IMG/VR virus record: IMGVR_UViG_3300023087_000990
Location: 1-52,516 of that record
Strand: one strand, 5' to 3'
Source: a virus
DNA length: 52,516 nt
The position numbers and the translations under genes were made by a program. This document shows positions 9,539 through 17,627 of the stretch, piece after piece (position 1 is the first letter of the stretch; each line of letters begins with the position of its first letter). The notes below the pieces were generated by a model. It did no database searches. It was not told where the DNA came from and was given only the letters and a program-made list of their open reading frames with translations.

Positions 9539-10615
9539 GATTTTTGCATCAGCTTTTTGTGTAAAGTTTATGTATAAATTCTTAACTTTTAAATTTAATC
9601 TAGCAACTAAATTTTCTTGCGCAAGTAGTCTGTGTTTTAAAGAATTTTGTGCAACAGTGCCTTCGTAAGAAAATATATTTGATAAATTTACTAATGTTTT
9701 TAAATTGGGATCTAAGTAATTTACAATAGATAATTCATTGAGTAAATCTGTATGAACAAAAACATATTCTATACCTTCCTTTCGCGGACAATTTTCTTGC
9801 CAATATTTTAATGCTTTTTCGTTATAATCGTAAAATATTACTTTGCCTTTGTCAACTAAGTCTAAATATAATGTACCACTAGCAGGTAAAACTAACTGTT
9901 CGTACTTGTCTGTGATTCCTGTTGTCCATTCAGTATTTTCTGTATGTACGTGTTCGTATTTACAGTAATAGCTTTTGTATTCGATTGCTTCCTTTTTCCA
10001 ATAATAATCTTTTTCGCTTTCTGGATAGTAATGCTTCTTGTTATTTCTAATACTATCATCAAACACTATTACAGGCAAGTTATTTTCAAATGCTAGTCTT
10101 AACAAGTTCCATCCATGGCAACGATTTGCATATCGTACCTTGCGAGTGCCTGGCATTACAAATGTAGGTGTATAGTTGTCGTGTATGTTGTCTAAGCTAC
10201 GTGCAGGTTCTGTCTGGGTGTGTGATGCGTGTAATTCCTTAAACCCCACTGTAGGGCTTTGTAAACGCTTAAAATGTGCCATATTAAGTACATAACACTG
10301 ATGATGTACTTCATAATACGCATCATACATAGTCCTATCTAGTATGTGTCCTGCTATAAAAAAATCTTTTTTTACAAGTTCTTCTAATGCTTCAAAAAAT
10401 GCAAATCCATTAATGTATTCAGTACCAGGGCTCATTACAACAGCATAATCAGTGGTTACACTTCTTAATAGCTCATCTTCGTCTTTACCTGTAATAACTT
10501 TATAACCTTTTACTAAAAGATTGCTTACTGTAAAGTCAGCAATATTTTTAATAGTTGTTTTTATATACTCGTTTGCATAGTTATCTATATCATCTACAAT
10601 ACAAAATGTAATCAT
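9515..10615 (-). CDS. Hypothetical two-part protein (possible GT-A-like N-terminus, Rossmann-like C-terminus)
   Basis: A 366-residue protein that shares ATGA with the radical-SAM gene upstream. The N-terminal half has TTDYAVVMSPGTEYI, placed like the TTxMFFVVDGDA block of the module protein at 2698, which hints at a GT-A-type fold without a clear DxD. The C-terminal half has LPASGTLYLDLVDKG and VIFYDYNEKALKYW, which resemble the first strands of a SAM- or NAD-binding Rossmann fold. It may be a fusion of a transferase-like domain with a methyltransferase-like one. I do not recognise the family firmly. Confidence 0.6.
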   Translation of the reverse strand: MITFCIVDDIDNYANEYIKTTIKNIADFTVSNLLVKGYKVITGKDEDELLRSVTTDYAVVMSPGTEYINGFAFFEALEELVKKDFFIAGHILDRTMYDAYYEVHHQCYVLNMAHFKRLQSPTVGFKELHASHTQTEPARSLDNIHDNYTPTFVMPGTRKVRYANRCHGWNLLRLAFENNLPVIVFDDSIRNNKKHYYPESEKDYYWKKEAIEYKSYYCKYEHVHTENTEWTTGITDKYEQLVLPASGTLYLDLVDKGKVIFYDYNEKALKYWQENCPRKEGIEYVFVHTDLLNELSIVNYLDPNLKTLVNLSNIFSYEGTVAQNSLKHRLLAQENLVARLNLKVKNLYINFTQKADAKILDIASWH

Positions 10616-11511
10616 TCTATGTTTACCTTAGTTAACGGAATGTCGGCAGCACAAGTACACCATTTGCGTGTACAAGTTATCCACTCTTCCGGTTGTTTAA
10701 AACTGCCGTCATATATGTTACCTAAACTTCCTCCTACTCTACAAGTAGCACGATGAACTTCACCGTCCCAATTAATCATTAAACTTTCAATACCGGCGGC
10801 ACATTTCCACCCTTCAAATCCATTTAAATTTTCTTTAATAATATCGTTAGCGTGTTTTAAATTATTTTCATCTATTACACAATTTGGAAGCGCAGTTGCG
10901 TTAGTATCTAAAATCCATTTTAAATCTTTTTCTTTGTAACGCATATCGTCAAACCAATCATGCTTTTCAGTCCAGCGTATACGTCTTATGACATATGGCA
11001 TGTTATGTCCGTGAAAACGTGCAACAGCCATTCTCACTTTATCCATATGTTCATGGTGTGCCATTACATTTACTTGAAATGGGATTCGATCTAAGTTTTC
11101 ATTATGCTGACCAAACAACATAATATTATCCATGGCTCGTTCCCAATGTTCGTTATCAAAATGTAAACTAAACACATAATGATCTACAGGTGCTTCAGCA
11201 TACCACGTGTAAGGCCTCAATCCGTTAGTGGTTACATTTATCCAGTCTAATCTTTGTCTTGCATGTTTTACAAGTTCTTCAAAGTCAGGATGTATACATG
11301 GCTCGCCACCTGTAAAACTTACACGTATAGGCTTGTCTAATTCTGCTAATGCATCTACTGTGTCTAACAAAACTTTTATATTAGTATGCGGACTAAAGTT
11401 GTCGTGTATTTCCGCAGGGCAATATGCACAATCTAAGTTGCAACGCTTGCCTAAGTTCCATTCAACCTTAATTGAATTTTGATGAGGCCATTTTGATGTT
11501 ACTTTGTACAT
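10612..11511 (-). CDS. Radical SAM protein, compact three-member subfamily
   Basis: A 299-residue protein. CNLDCAYC is at residues 24-31, with FTGGEP following. The C-terminal part carries FEGWKC, a hydrophobic strand with NWDGEVHRATCR, and CTRKWCTC, typical of a SPASM or twitch auxiliary cluster domain. The WDG-x-V step is the usual beta-turn in SPASM domains. It overlaps the unknown gene at 11499 by 13 bases and precedes the two-part protein, so all belong to one minus-strand operon running from 14230 to 9515. Confidence 0.88.
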   Translation of the reverse strand: MYKVTSKWPHQNSIKVEWNLGKRCNLDCAYCPAEIHDNFSPHTNIKVLLDTVDALAELDKPIRVSFTGGEPCIHPDFEELVKHARQRLDWINVTTNGLRPYTWYAEAPVDHYVFSLHFDNEHWERAMDNIMLFGQHNENLDRIPFQVNVMAHHEHMDKVRMAVARFHGHNMPYVIRRIRWTEKHDWFDDMRYKEKDLKWILDTNATALPNCVIDENNLKHANDIIKENLNGFEGWKCAAGIESLMINWDGEVHRATCRVGGSLGNIYDGSFKQPEEWITCTRKWCTCAADIPLTKVNIE

Positions 11512-12308
11512 GTTACACCTTTGACTTTATTAAACTTTTTTAAGTCATCTTTTTTAATTTTTTGAGATATATCTGCTACCGGTATCATGCCTAAATTTTT
11601 ATTTTTAAAATTAAATGATTGTTTTTTAAGCCACAAGTTTATATACATTTTTCTTAGTAAGTATATTGGATAAAAAGTTGTTGGTCCAAACTTAACCATA
11701 AAATCTGCGCTATAAAATTGCTGAGGGCGTATTCCGTCTGCTATAGTATCATTATCTTTAAATATGTCAAGAATTGTTTTTCCAACCTGACAATAATTAA
11801 TATAAACAGTACCAGATGTCCATCTAAATGTAAAGTGCTTCATGTCATCTTCTGTAAGATTAATTATAGGCCTATCTTTAAATGTAACAACTACAGTAGG
11901 ATGATTTTTTGTTCTAGTTTCTGCTTCTAGTTTGTGTATTAGAACATTAAACTTTTCAATAGCTTCTTGTGCTTCTGTATGAGCATTATTAAAAAACTCA
12001 GTACCTTCAATAACTTCGCCACGTAAATCTTCAAAGAACTTGTGCAGGTAGTTTAAATCTCCTTGCATATCAGTACTAGCACTACTAATATATCGATCAA
12101 TATAAACACCGTGCTGTTTTATTGTATTAATACATTTATTAAGCTCGGGTATAAGGTTTTGTGTACCCCAGTTAGTAAATCTATCTGTTTCGTATAATGG
12201 ATAATTTTTACAAAGTTCCTCGTACCATTTTTTAGCAATGTTAGTGTCTCTGACTTTAAATGGTATACTAATATCTTCTTTGCCGTTTGTTAATATTAAA
12301 TTAAACAT
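11499..12308 (-). CDS. Hypothetical protein between two radical SAM genes
   Basis: A 269-residue protein that I do not recognise. The middle third (about residues 60-140) is strongly helical and charged and may form a coiled coil. The C-terminal half has aromatic strands such as HFTFRWTSGTVYINY and ends basic and Lys-rich. It has no catalytic motif, signal peptide or membrane segment. It overlaps the genes on both sides, so a role tied to the adjacent radical-SAM enzymes, such as a partner or substrate carrier, is possible but only an inference. Confidence 0.6.
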   Translation of the reverse strand: MFNLILTNGKEDISIPFKVRDTNIAKKWYEELCKNYPLYETDRFTNWGTQNLIPELNKCINTIKQHGVYIDRYISSASTDMQGDLNYLHKFFEDLRGEVIEGTEFFNNAHTEAQEAIEKFNVLIHKLEAETRTKNHPTVVVTFKDRPIINLTEDDMKHFTFRWTSGTVYINYCQVGKTILDIFKDNDTIADGIRPQQFYSADFMVKFGPTTFYPIYLLRKMYINLWLKKQSFNFKNKNLGMIPVADISQKIKKDDLKKFNKVKGVTCTK

Positions 12309-13569
12309 AGAATTTAAACTCCGGATTCACACTAAAGAAGTCTTGCCCGCGAGTTTTATCTAATGCACGATTAAAGTTTATACAGTCTTGCCAATGTGTG
12401 TCGTACATACATTTTGCTTCTAAGAAATTAATATTATCTTGTATTTGTTGTAATGTAACTGTTTTGAGCAACTCGTTTTCTTGTATAACAGCGTAATCAA
12501 GAATTTTAATTTGCATATCTTTTAAGTCACTAACAACCTTTTGTTTTAATTCTGGTGGTAGTGTTTGTGCAGACAGTGCCATAGGATAATTTACACGATG
12601 TGAATAAAATACAATGCCCATATCATTTAAGAAATAATCTATAACATCACAGATTTGCATTATATTATTTGCTTGTACAGTAAACGCACCTACTACACGA
12701 CTTACATTAGGAAATTCTTTAAACACCTTGATGTTCTCTTCTATTTCTTCAAACTTGCCATTGCCTCTAATGTATTCATAGACATCGTGTATACCGTCTA
12801 TGCTTACGTTTACAGCAATTGATTTAAACTTGGGCCAATAGTCATGTATAGTGCGTCCACCTTTTATGCCTAGTGTAGTACCGTTTGTAGCATACTTTAT
12901 TTCTATATTTTCACCATATGGCGCAAGCATGTCTAGTATTTTATAATGATAAGGATCCATTAATGGCTCGCCACCTGCAAACTCTACACGTCTAAAAAAC
13001 GGTAGTAGTTTTTCAAAACTATTCCACCAGTTATCACTGTTGTCAAATGGACCTATATACTTGCCTGGTGTATCTGTAAGTTTGTCTATTATTGGAATAA
13101 GAATATTATCTTCTTTTTCGTAATATGGTTTTACTTCGTTCCAATCTTTCCAACTTGTGCTGTCTAAAGGATTACACATACGACATTTTAAATTACACAA
13201 GTTGTTAAGTTTAATTTCCATAGTAGGAATTTCAAATGGCATTGCATAATCGTCGTCTAGTGCGTCTAGTGCGTTAGGATACAAGTTTATACGTGCTTCT
13301 GGTATAACTCCTGCTATATGACGTTGTCGTAAGCTCTGTACACCCTGATCCTCTAAGTCAAAGCAAGGTTTGCATACTTCTGGACGCTCGTCATTTAATA
13401 CTTGTCTGCGTACTTCACGCATGGTGTCGTTGTTCCATGCTTGTTCTAAAGTTTCGTCTTGTATGTAGCCAATAGGAGCACTGCGGCAGCAAACTTTAAT
13501 TGCTCCGTCCTCTCGTGTAGCAAGTCCTGTAAAAGGATGCATACAGAATGTACAACTATTCGACTTCAC
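12301..13569 (-). CDS. Radical SAM protein with N-terminal cysteine (twitch-like) domain
   Basis: A 422-residue protein starting with GTG, overlapping the QueC-like gene upstream by 14 bases and with a GGAG-containing region before it. The N-terminus has CTFCMHPF and a CC pair in IKVCCRS, then VCKPCFDLE and the SLRQR step shared with the relatives at 20461 and 28104. The core has CNLKCRMC near residue 125 and FAGGEPLMD. It is the best-preserved example of the N-terminal-cysteine type here. It probably acts with the QueC-like enzyme and the radical-SAM protein at 10612 in one pathway, judged by operon membership only. Confidence 0.88.
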   Translation of the reverse strand: MKSNSCTFCMHPFTGLATREDGAIKVCCRSAPIGYIQDETLEQAWNNDTMREVRRQVLNDERPEVCKPCFDLEDQGVQSLRQRHIAGVIPEARINLYPNALDALDDDYAMPFEIPTMEIKLNNLCNLKCRMCNPLDSTSWKDWNEVKPYYEKEDNILIPIIDKLTDTPGKYIGPFDNSDNWWNSFEKLLPFFRRVEFAGGEPLMDPYHYKILDMLAPYGENIEIKYATNGTTLGIKGGRTIHDYWPKFKSIAVNVSIDGIHDVYEYIRGNGKFEEIEENIKVFKEFPNVSRVVGAFTVQANNIMQICDVIDYFLNDMGIVFYSHRVNYPMALSAQTLPPELKQKVVSDLKDMQIKILDYAVIQENELLKTVTLQQIQDNINFLEAKCMYDTHWQDCINFNRALDKTRGQDFFSVNPEFKFYV

Positions 13570-14230
13570 CTAACGCCCACTCCCGTTCTCTACACCAAAA
13601 GCATTCTCCGCATATTGGAACAGGGTTACCCGGTGTATATGTTTTATAATTCAAACCTTCAAACTCTCCTTCACAACTACGAGTAATGTCAAACAAATCT
13701 AGAATATCGTAATTATAGTATTGTTGTATAATCCAGTCTTTCTTAGTATACACGAAAGGATGCACAATGTCAACTCCCATATGTTTCATATGTAAAGGTA
13801 ATACACCTTCATCTCGTTCGGGTAATCCGCCGGGTACGTCTTCTGGATTTTTAGTAACAGCAGCATACCATGCATCTAAGTTATAATTATGTATTACCCA
13901 TTCGTTGTGAGCTCTAAGTATAATTCTATTGCCAGGTTTTACTGCGCCGTATTCATCAGTAATAAAAGTTGTATTAGGTTCTTCCATTTCGGGCGGTATA
14001 AAGTTTTCTAAATGTTCTATACGATTAGGAAAATTATACTTAAACCATCTAACAACTTGCTGAGCAACATGACGCTGCCAAGGTCGTGTTTTCCACATTC
14101 GTATTTGTGTAGTAAAATAAATGTCTGCATTAGTTTCTTTTAATATAAGATATGCTAGTAAAGCACTGTCTGCTCCGCCGCTTAAACTAATACCTATACG
14201 CTTCCACCCAGGATTCAAGAACAAGTTCAT
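13556..14230 (-). CDS. QueC-like PP-loop ATPase
   Basis: A 224-residue protein. SGGADSAL near the N-terminus is the PP-loop for ATP pyrophosphatases. The C-terminus has SCEGEF, then ICGECFWCRERE, matching the four-cysteine zinc site and trailing Arg of QueC, which converts 7-carboxy-7-deazaguanine to preQ0. Length fits QueC. The middle (IRMWKTRPWQ) is not typical, so another amide- or nitrile-forming PP-loop reaction on a different acid is possible. folE and queE lie 33 kb away in the right part. It is the first gene of its operon and starts 5 bases from a late-promoter-like motif without a ribosome-binding site. Confidence 0.68.
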   Translation of the reverse strand: MNLFLNPGWKRIGISLSGGADSALLAYLILKETNADIYFTTQIRMWKTRPWQRHVAQQVVRWFKYNFPNRIEHLENFIPPEMEEPNTTFITDEYGAVKPGNRIILRAHNEWVIHNYNLDAWYAAVTKNPEDVPGGLPERDEGVLPLHMKHMGVDIVHPFVYTKKDWIIQQYYNYDILDLFDITRSCEGEFEGLNYKTYTPGNPVPICGECFWCREREWALGEVE

Positions 14231-14257
14231 GCTTATACTTATTCGTTAAATATCTGT
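14231..14257. promoter_or_regulatory. 27-base divergent late-promoter pair
   Basis: The whole intergenic space holds two back-to-back late-like motifs. Rightward, GTTAAATA (14245-14252) is 5 bases from the ATG at 14258. Leftward, AATAAGTA (14236-14243 on the minus strand) is 5 bases from the ATG at 14230. T4 late promoters have TATAAATA about 6 bases before the start site, so both transcripts should begin at or next to the ATG. Neither gene shows a Shine-Dalgarno sequence. The sequence matches the 27-base junction at 22290 in 20 of 27 positions. Confidence 0.65.
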
Positions 14258-14911
14258 ATGCTAGAGAGAACTGAATATACTGTAAAAGTTCCTAAAATTA
14301 ACGAAGATTTTGAAAATTTTAAAACTACGTTAAATCAGCCAACTGGAGATTTTTTCTACGATCCGTGGGAAATTAAACCAGAGTATAAAGGAACAGTTTG
14401 GGAAAAATTGCTTAAGAGCTTGCCTGAGCCTCACGGCGAAGCTCGTGTAATTGTAATGCAACCTGGTACTACTTATATGGCTCATGCTGATATTGATAAT
14501 CGTTGGCATCTAAATTTACAAAGCGAACAGGCTTATCTAATTAATTTAGTTTCTCAAGATATGCATTTATTAGAAAAAGACGGATACTGGTATTATATGG
14601 ATGCAGGAAATATACACACTGCGTCAAACTATGGTAGTATTCCTAGAATACAGTTAGTTGTAAGAGAACTATTAACAGCAACAGAAATAGAAGAACTTGC
14701 ACAAGTTACAATTAAACCGGCAATGCCGCAATATGATTATAGATATAAATTTGACAATATAATTAGCCCATGGCTTAATACTGCTAATAAAGATGGTGTT
14801 ATAAAAGATTTTGAGGTTGACGGCGAAGTTGTTAAATTTAAAATACCAATTACAGAATTAAGTTTAAAATTGCCAAAGGAGTTTCGCATTGAAGTGGAAA
14901 CCATATCTTAA
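14258..14911 (+). CDS. Aspartyl/asparaginyl beta-hydroxylase-like Fe/2OG oxygenase
   Basis: A 217-residue protein. The middle has MAHADIDNRWHLNL, fitting the HxD half of an iron site. IHTASNYGSIPRIQLVVR then gives the distal His and the 2-oxoglutarate-binding Arg in the spacing of the AspH (Asp/Asn/Pro hydroxylase) group. The C-terminal 60 residues form an extra strand-rich tail. Predicted role: hydroxylation of a small molecule, peptide or protein side chain. First gene of a plus-strand operon; probably leaderless. Confidence 0.7.
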   Translation: MLERTEYTVKVPKINEDFENFKTTLNQPTGDFFYDPWEIKPEYKGTVWEKLLKSLPEPHGEARVIVMQPGTTYMAHADIDNRWHLNLQSEQAYLINLVSQDMHLLEKDGYWYYMDAGNIHTASNYGSIPRIQLVVRELLTATEIEELAQVTIKPAMPQYDYRYKFDNIISPWLNTANKDGVIKDFEVDGEVVKFKIPITELSLKLPKEFRIEVETIS

Positions 14912-15563
14912 ACTAAGCGAAGAAGGCAATCCGTGCATGGCTCAACAAACTTACGAGCCTTTAGTTAGTGAAGACGGAAAAACTTTCTGTAAAAATTATG
15001 CTTGGCCGAATGATTATCAATATATGGAAACAAAAGATCGTCCGTTATATACTGACGAAGTTGTTGAATGGTTTTGGTTTAATGAACTTACTTATTTAGA
15101 GGTCTTTAAAGATAAACCTTACGCACCTGAAGTTACTGATATTGATTATGTTAACAGAAAAATATATCTTAAATGGAATGAGGCAAGTTGTAATCAAATA
15201 ATTTATAGTGGGCTGCCTTGGCCGCAAAATGTTTGGCGTCAACAAATTAAAGATATTATGCTTGACATTTACAATGAGGGCGTATATAAATTAACAATGT
15301 ATCCTCACTGTCATTATATAAGCAGTGAAGGAAACATGCGAGCAATTGACTGGTACGGATGTGTACCTGTTGAAGAGCCTTACATCGAAGAAAAATATAT
15401 GCAAGGCATAATTCATGAAACTGCTCAATTTCGTTTAGAAGAAACAGGTGCAGCGGTAGACAATGTTTTAAATTTAGAGACTATGTTTAAGAGAAGTTTA
15501 GGCACTCATGTAAAATGGGGAGACCAAGATATGAGCTACATATACAAGGAAATTTTTAAATGA
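14889..15563 (+). CDS. Kinase-fold-like protein, possibly degenerate
   Basis: A 224-residue protein starting with TTG, supported by AAAGGAG a few bases upstream. It resembles the protein at 21600. Both have an early strand pair, a KIYLKW or KVYLEI strand, a helix with DIYNEGVYKLTMYPHCHYI, then a Gly-turn and AIDWYG. This order recalls the H-x-D/N catalytic loop and the hydrophobic-Asp-Trp/Phe step of aminoglycoside-phosphotransferase or lipopolysaccharide-kinase folds, but the usual HxD Asp is not obvious. It may be a pseudokinase or a diverged sugar kinase. Confidence in the fold is low. Confidence 0.5.
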   Translation: MKWKPYLKLSEEGNPCMAQQTYEPLVSEDGKTFCKNYAWPNDYQYMETKDRPLYTDEVVEWFWFNELTYLEVFKDKPYAPEVTDIDYVNRKIYLKWNEASCNQIIYSGLPWPQNVWRQQIKDIMLDIYNEGVYKLTMYPHCHYISSEGNMRAIDWYGCVPVEEPYIEEKYMQGIIHETAQFRLEETGAAVDNVLNLETMFKRSLGTHVKWGDQDMSYIYKEIFK

Positions 15564-16417
15564 ATATTGTAGTGTTTGGACATAGTATTGGATTAGACGA
15601 CGGAGTTCAAGAAGATCATTGGACTCGTTATTTAGAAAAAAGACTTAGTACAAATGTAGTTAATAAATGTGTAGCACAATGTAGCGAAGAACGCATTTTG
15701 TTTAATTTGAAAAAAACAAAAAATATTGATTTGGCAATAATTATTCATACTCCTCCTTGGGCAATATTTGTTCCAACATGGGACAGAGACATACAAAACG
15801 TAGACAAGGATAGTTTTAATAGTAAAGTTGATATTTTAAAATTTTTAGATAGTGCAGGAATTACAGGTACTGAAGAAATAGATGAAGCTGTTGATTGGTA
15901 TTCCGTAGTATCTAACGGAATGATACAAGAATTGTTTAAACGCTATGGTATTGAATTTGAAGAGATGACTCCTGGTATACAAGAGTTTTTAGATAATGGA
16001 AATACTACAATTATTAAACAAGAATTTTTAGAACTAGTTGAAAAGAGTAAAGGAGATGTAGAATACTATAATAGTTTATTTGATGCATTAACTTTATTTA
16101 GAAAACATTTATATCATCCGGATTTGGCAATGAATAGATATTACGGAGCTCTAATACAAATTGATCAATATATAACAGCAATGAATATACCGTGTATTCA
16201 TTTGCTAGATAATCCTGCTTGGTATCCTAAATGGTTTAAATTTACATCAGGTATTGTTGATACAGAATTACAAAAAACAAAACGAGAAACAGGACCTTAT
16301 TATGTTGGGTATAATAAATCCTGTAATGCATTAAACAAGGAAGGTAACGAACTAATATATAATAAAATAGTTGAATTGGCTGCGGGGGCAGGATTCGAAC
16401 CTGCATTCACGAGTTAA
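15560..16417 (+). CDS. SGNH-like protein whose C-terminus reads through an antisense tRNA gene
   Basis: A 285-residue protein. The N-terminal VVFGHSIGLDDG resembles the first SGNH/GDSL block but with His in place of Asp; the strand layout and a LAIIIHTPPW step are similar to the protein at 23132. No clear C-terminal DxxH is seen. The last dozen residues (GAGFEPAFTS) are encoded by the complement of the T-arm and part of the anticodon arm of the minus-strand tRNA at 16377-16453, so the natural end of the protein was probably near residue 272 before the tRNA arrived. ATGA coupling links it to the gene before. Confidence 0.65.
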   Translation: MNIVVFGHSIGLDDGVQEDHWTRYLEKRLSTNVVNKCVAQCSEERILFNLKKTKNIDLAIIIHTPPWAIFVPTWDRDIQNVDKDSFNSKVDILKFLDSAGITGTEEIDEAVDWYSVVSNGMIQELFKRYGIEFEEMTPGIQEFLDNGNTTIIKQEFLELVEKSKGDVEYYNSLFDALTLFRKHLYHPDLAMNRYYGALIQIDQYITAMNIPCIHLLDNPAWYPKWFKFTSGIVDTELQKTKRETGPYYVGYNKSCNALNKEGNELIYNKIVELAAGAGFEPAFTS

Positions 16418-16453
16418 CCGCCCGCTGCTTTACCAACTGTTAGCTACCCCGAC
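16377..16453 (-). tRNA. tRNA-Asn (GUU)-like gene, degenerate
   Basis: The minus strand folds into a tRNA cloverleaf with an encoded CCA (16377-16379) and discriminator G, as in Asn tRNAs. The T-arm GCAGG-TTCGAAT-CCTGC is perfect. The D-arm has AGTTGGTA. The anticodon loop reads CGGTTAA, giving anticodon GUU. Two oddities: the universally conserved U33 is G, and the first two acceptor pairs (G1-A72 and U2-C71) do not match while the next five do. It may be a functional but unusual phage tRNA, a decayed copy, or a landing site for recombination. The plus-strand SGNH-like gene ends inside it. Confidence 0.72.
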
Positions 16454-16491
16454 TTCCGGAATGGGTCATAAGACTCCGTAGACCGGCATAT

Positions 16492-16499
16492 TATTTATA
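16492..16499 (-). promoter_or_regulatory. T4-type late promoter upstream of the tRNA
   Basis: The minus strand reads TATAAATA, the exact T4 late consensus, 38 bases before the predicted 5' end of the tRNA. This could produce the tRNA precursor. It lies in the 59-base gap before the plus-strand gene at 16513. Confidence 0.6.
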
Positions 16500-16512
16500 G
16501 AAGGAAAATGAA

Positions 16513-17088
16513 TTGGCAACGTATTTAGGAACAACAGACGGCATCATTGACTGGGATCCTATTGTAGAGATTTGTAAGGATTGTACAACAGGAGACTACA
16601 ATTCAGTTAAATCAGTTGTTGAACGATCTGAAGGCAATTGGCGTGATAATCCAGAGCTACTAGGAAGGTACCATGAGATTATTAATACCTGGGATGATGC
16701 TGGATATAACTTAGAAGAAATTGAATGGTGGGACTATTATCCCGGTGAACATTTTGATATAGAAATACAAAACAAATTTGCAAAAATAGTAAATGCAGAA
16801 CCGTTAAGAGTTTTTGTAAGTGATGTACGTCCTGGAACAAACGTACCATATCATTGGGACGTTGAAGACAATGAAGAAGAATGGTTAGCACAAGGAGAAC
16901 TAAAACGCTGGGTTTGCTTTATGGATAAGCCTCGCTGGGGTAGTGTGTTAATATTAGAAGACAAAGCATTTCATAATGTGCCACAAGGTGAAATATGGGA
17001 ATGGGATAATTACAGAAGTTATCACGCAGGAACAAGTTGCGGTATACATCATCAATATTTGTTTCATTTTTTAGGGAGACCCAAATAA
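16513..17088 (+). CDS. AspH-like cupin/oxygenase, first of a tandem pair
   Basis: A 191-residue protein starting with TTG, with AAGGAAA upstream; a nearby ATG at 16508 leads to an immediate stop. The second half has VPYHWDVEDNEEE (HxD), a KPRWGSVLILED strand and SYHAGTSCGIHHQYL, the distal His-Ala-Gly-Thr step. The protein at 17088 has the same blocks in the same order, so the two are tandem duplicates. The usual Arg after the distal His is not evident, so Fe/2OG chemistry is likely but unproven. Confidence 0.68.
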   Translation: MATYLGTTDGIIDWDPIVEICKDCTTGDYNSVKSVVERSEGNWRDNPELLGRYHEIINTWDDAGYNLEEIEWWDYYPGEHFDIEIQNKFAKIVNAEPLRVFVSDVRPGTNVPYHWDVEDNEEEWLAQGELKRWVCFMDKPRWGSVLILEDKAFHNVPQGEIWEWDNYRSYHAGTSCGIHHQYLFHFLGRPK

Positions 17089-17618
17089 TGGTAAGAAGCA
17101 TTGGAGTATGTAACACAATCAACTGGGATGCAGTAATTAAAGACTGCGAAAATTCAAATCCTGAGTATGTAGGACCTAGTCATAAGCGTGGAGATAATAT
17201 ACCTGGTTTAGATCCTATATTAGACATGTGGGAAGAAGCAGGATATAAAACTGTACACGAAGGTGGAACTGCTGGATGGGATATGTTTATTCCAGGTAAA
17301 CAATTTGACACAAGCATAGTAGATGCTTGGAACGAACACTACAATTTAGACTGTAAAAATGTTTGGATAAGCAGAGTATGGCCCGGACGGTTTGCTCCTA
17401 TACATTGGGACGTACACGATGACGAAGAAAACTTACCCGAATGTGCAAGATATCACTCGCATATTGGTAAGCCTCAGTGGGGACATATTTTTATTGTAGA
17501 CGATAAATGTTTGTATAATAGAACACAAGGTGAAACGTTTAGATGGGAAAATAGAAAATTATGGCATGCAGGAACTAACTGTGGTACAACACCTAAATAT
17601 ATATGGAATGCTTGGTAA
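17088..17618 (+). CDS. AspH-like cupin/oxygenase, second of a tandem pair
   Basis: A 176-residue protein whose ATG overlaps the upstream stop (TAATG). It parallels its neighbour: APIHWDVHDDEE supplies HxD, KPQWGHIFIVDD the central strand, TQGETFRWEN the turn, and LWHAGTNCG the distal His. It also begins with the same G-x-x-x-T-I-N/D-WD start. Predicted to be a double-stranded beta-helix iron oxygenase on an unknown substrate, possibly working as a pair with the upstream copy. Confidence 0.68.
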   Translation: MVRSIGVCNTINWDAVIKDCENSNPEYVGPSHKRGDNIPGLDPILDMWEEAGYKTVHEGGTAGWDMFIPGKQFDTSIVDAWNEHYNLDCKNVWISRVWPGRFAPIHWDVHDDEENLPECARYHSHIGKPQWGHIFIVDDKCLYNRTQGETFRWENRKLWHAGTNCGTTPKYIWNAW

Positions 17619-17627
17619 GGAGAAAAG

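Noticed and set aside
15256-15290. TTGACA with TATAAA at 17-base spacing in the kinase-like gene
   Set aside because: One mismatch, mid-gene, and no gene starts within 250 bases downstream except by coupling. Similar partial matches occur elsewhere in this AT-rich sequence.
15560-16417. GAGFEPAFTS as a real protein motif
   Set aside because: It is the standard peptide produced by reading the complement of a tRNA T-arm and carries no functional meaning.
16454-16491. A second tRNA fragment next to the tRNA-Asn-like gene
   Set aside because: There are short complementary pieces (CCGG, GGTC/GACC) but no T-arm signature and no cloverleaf can be drawn.
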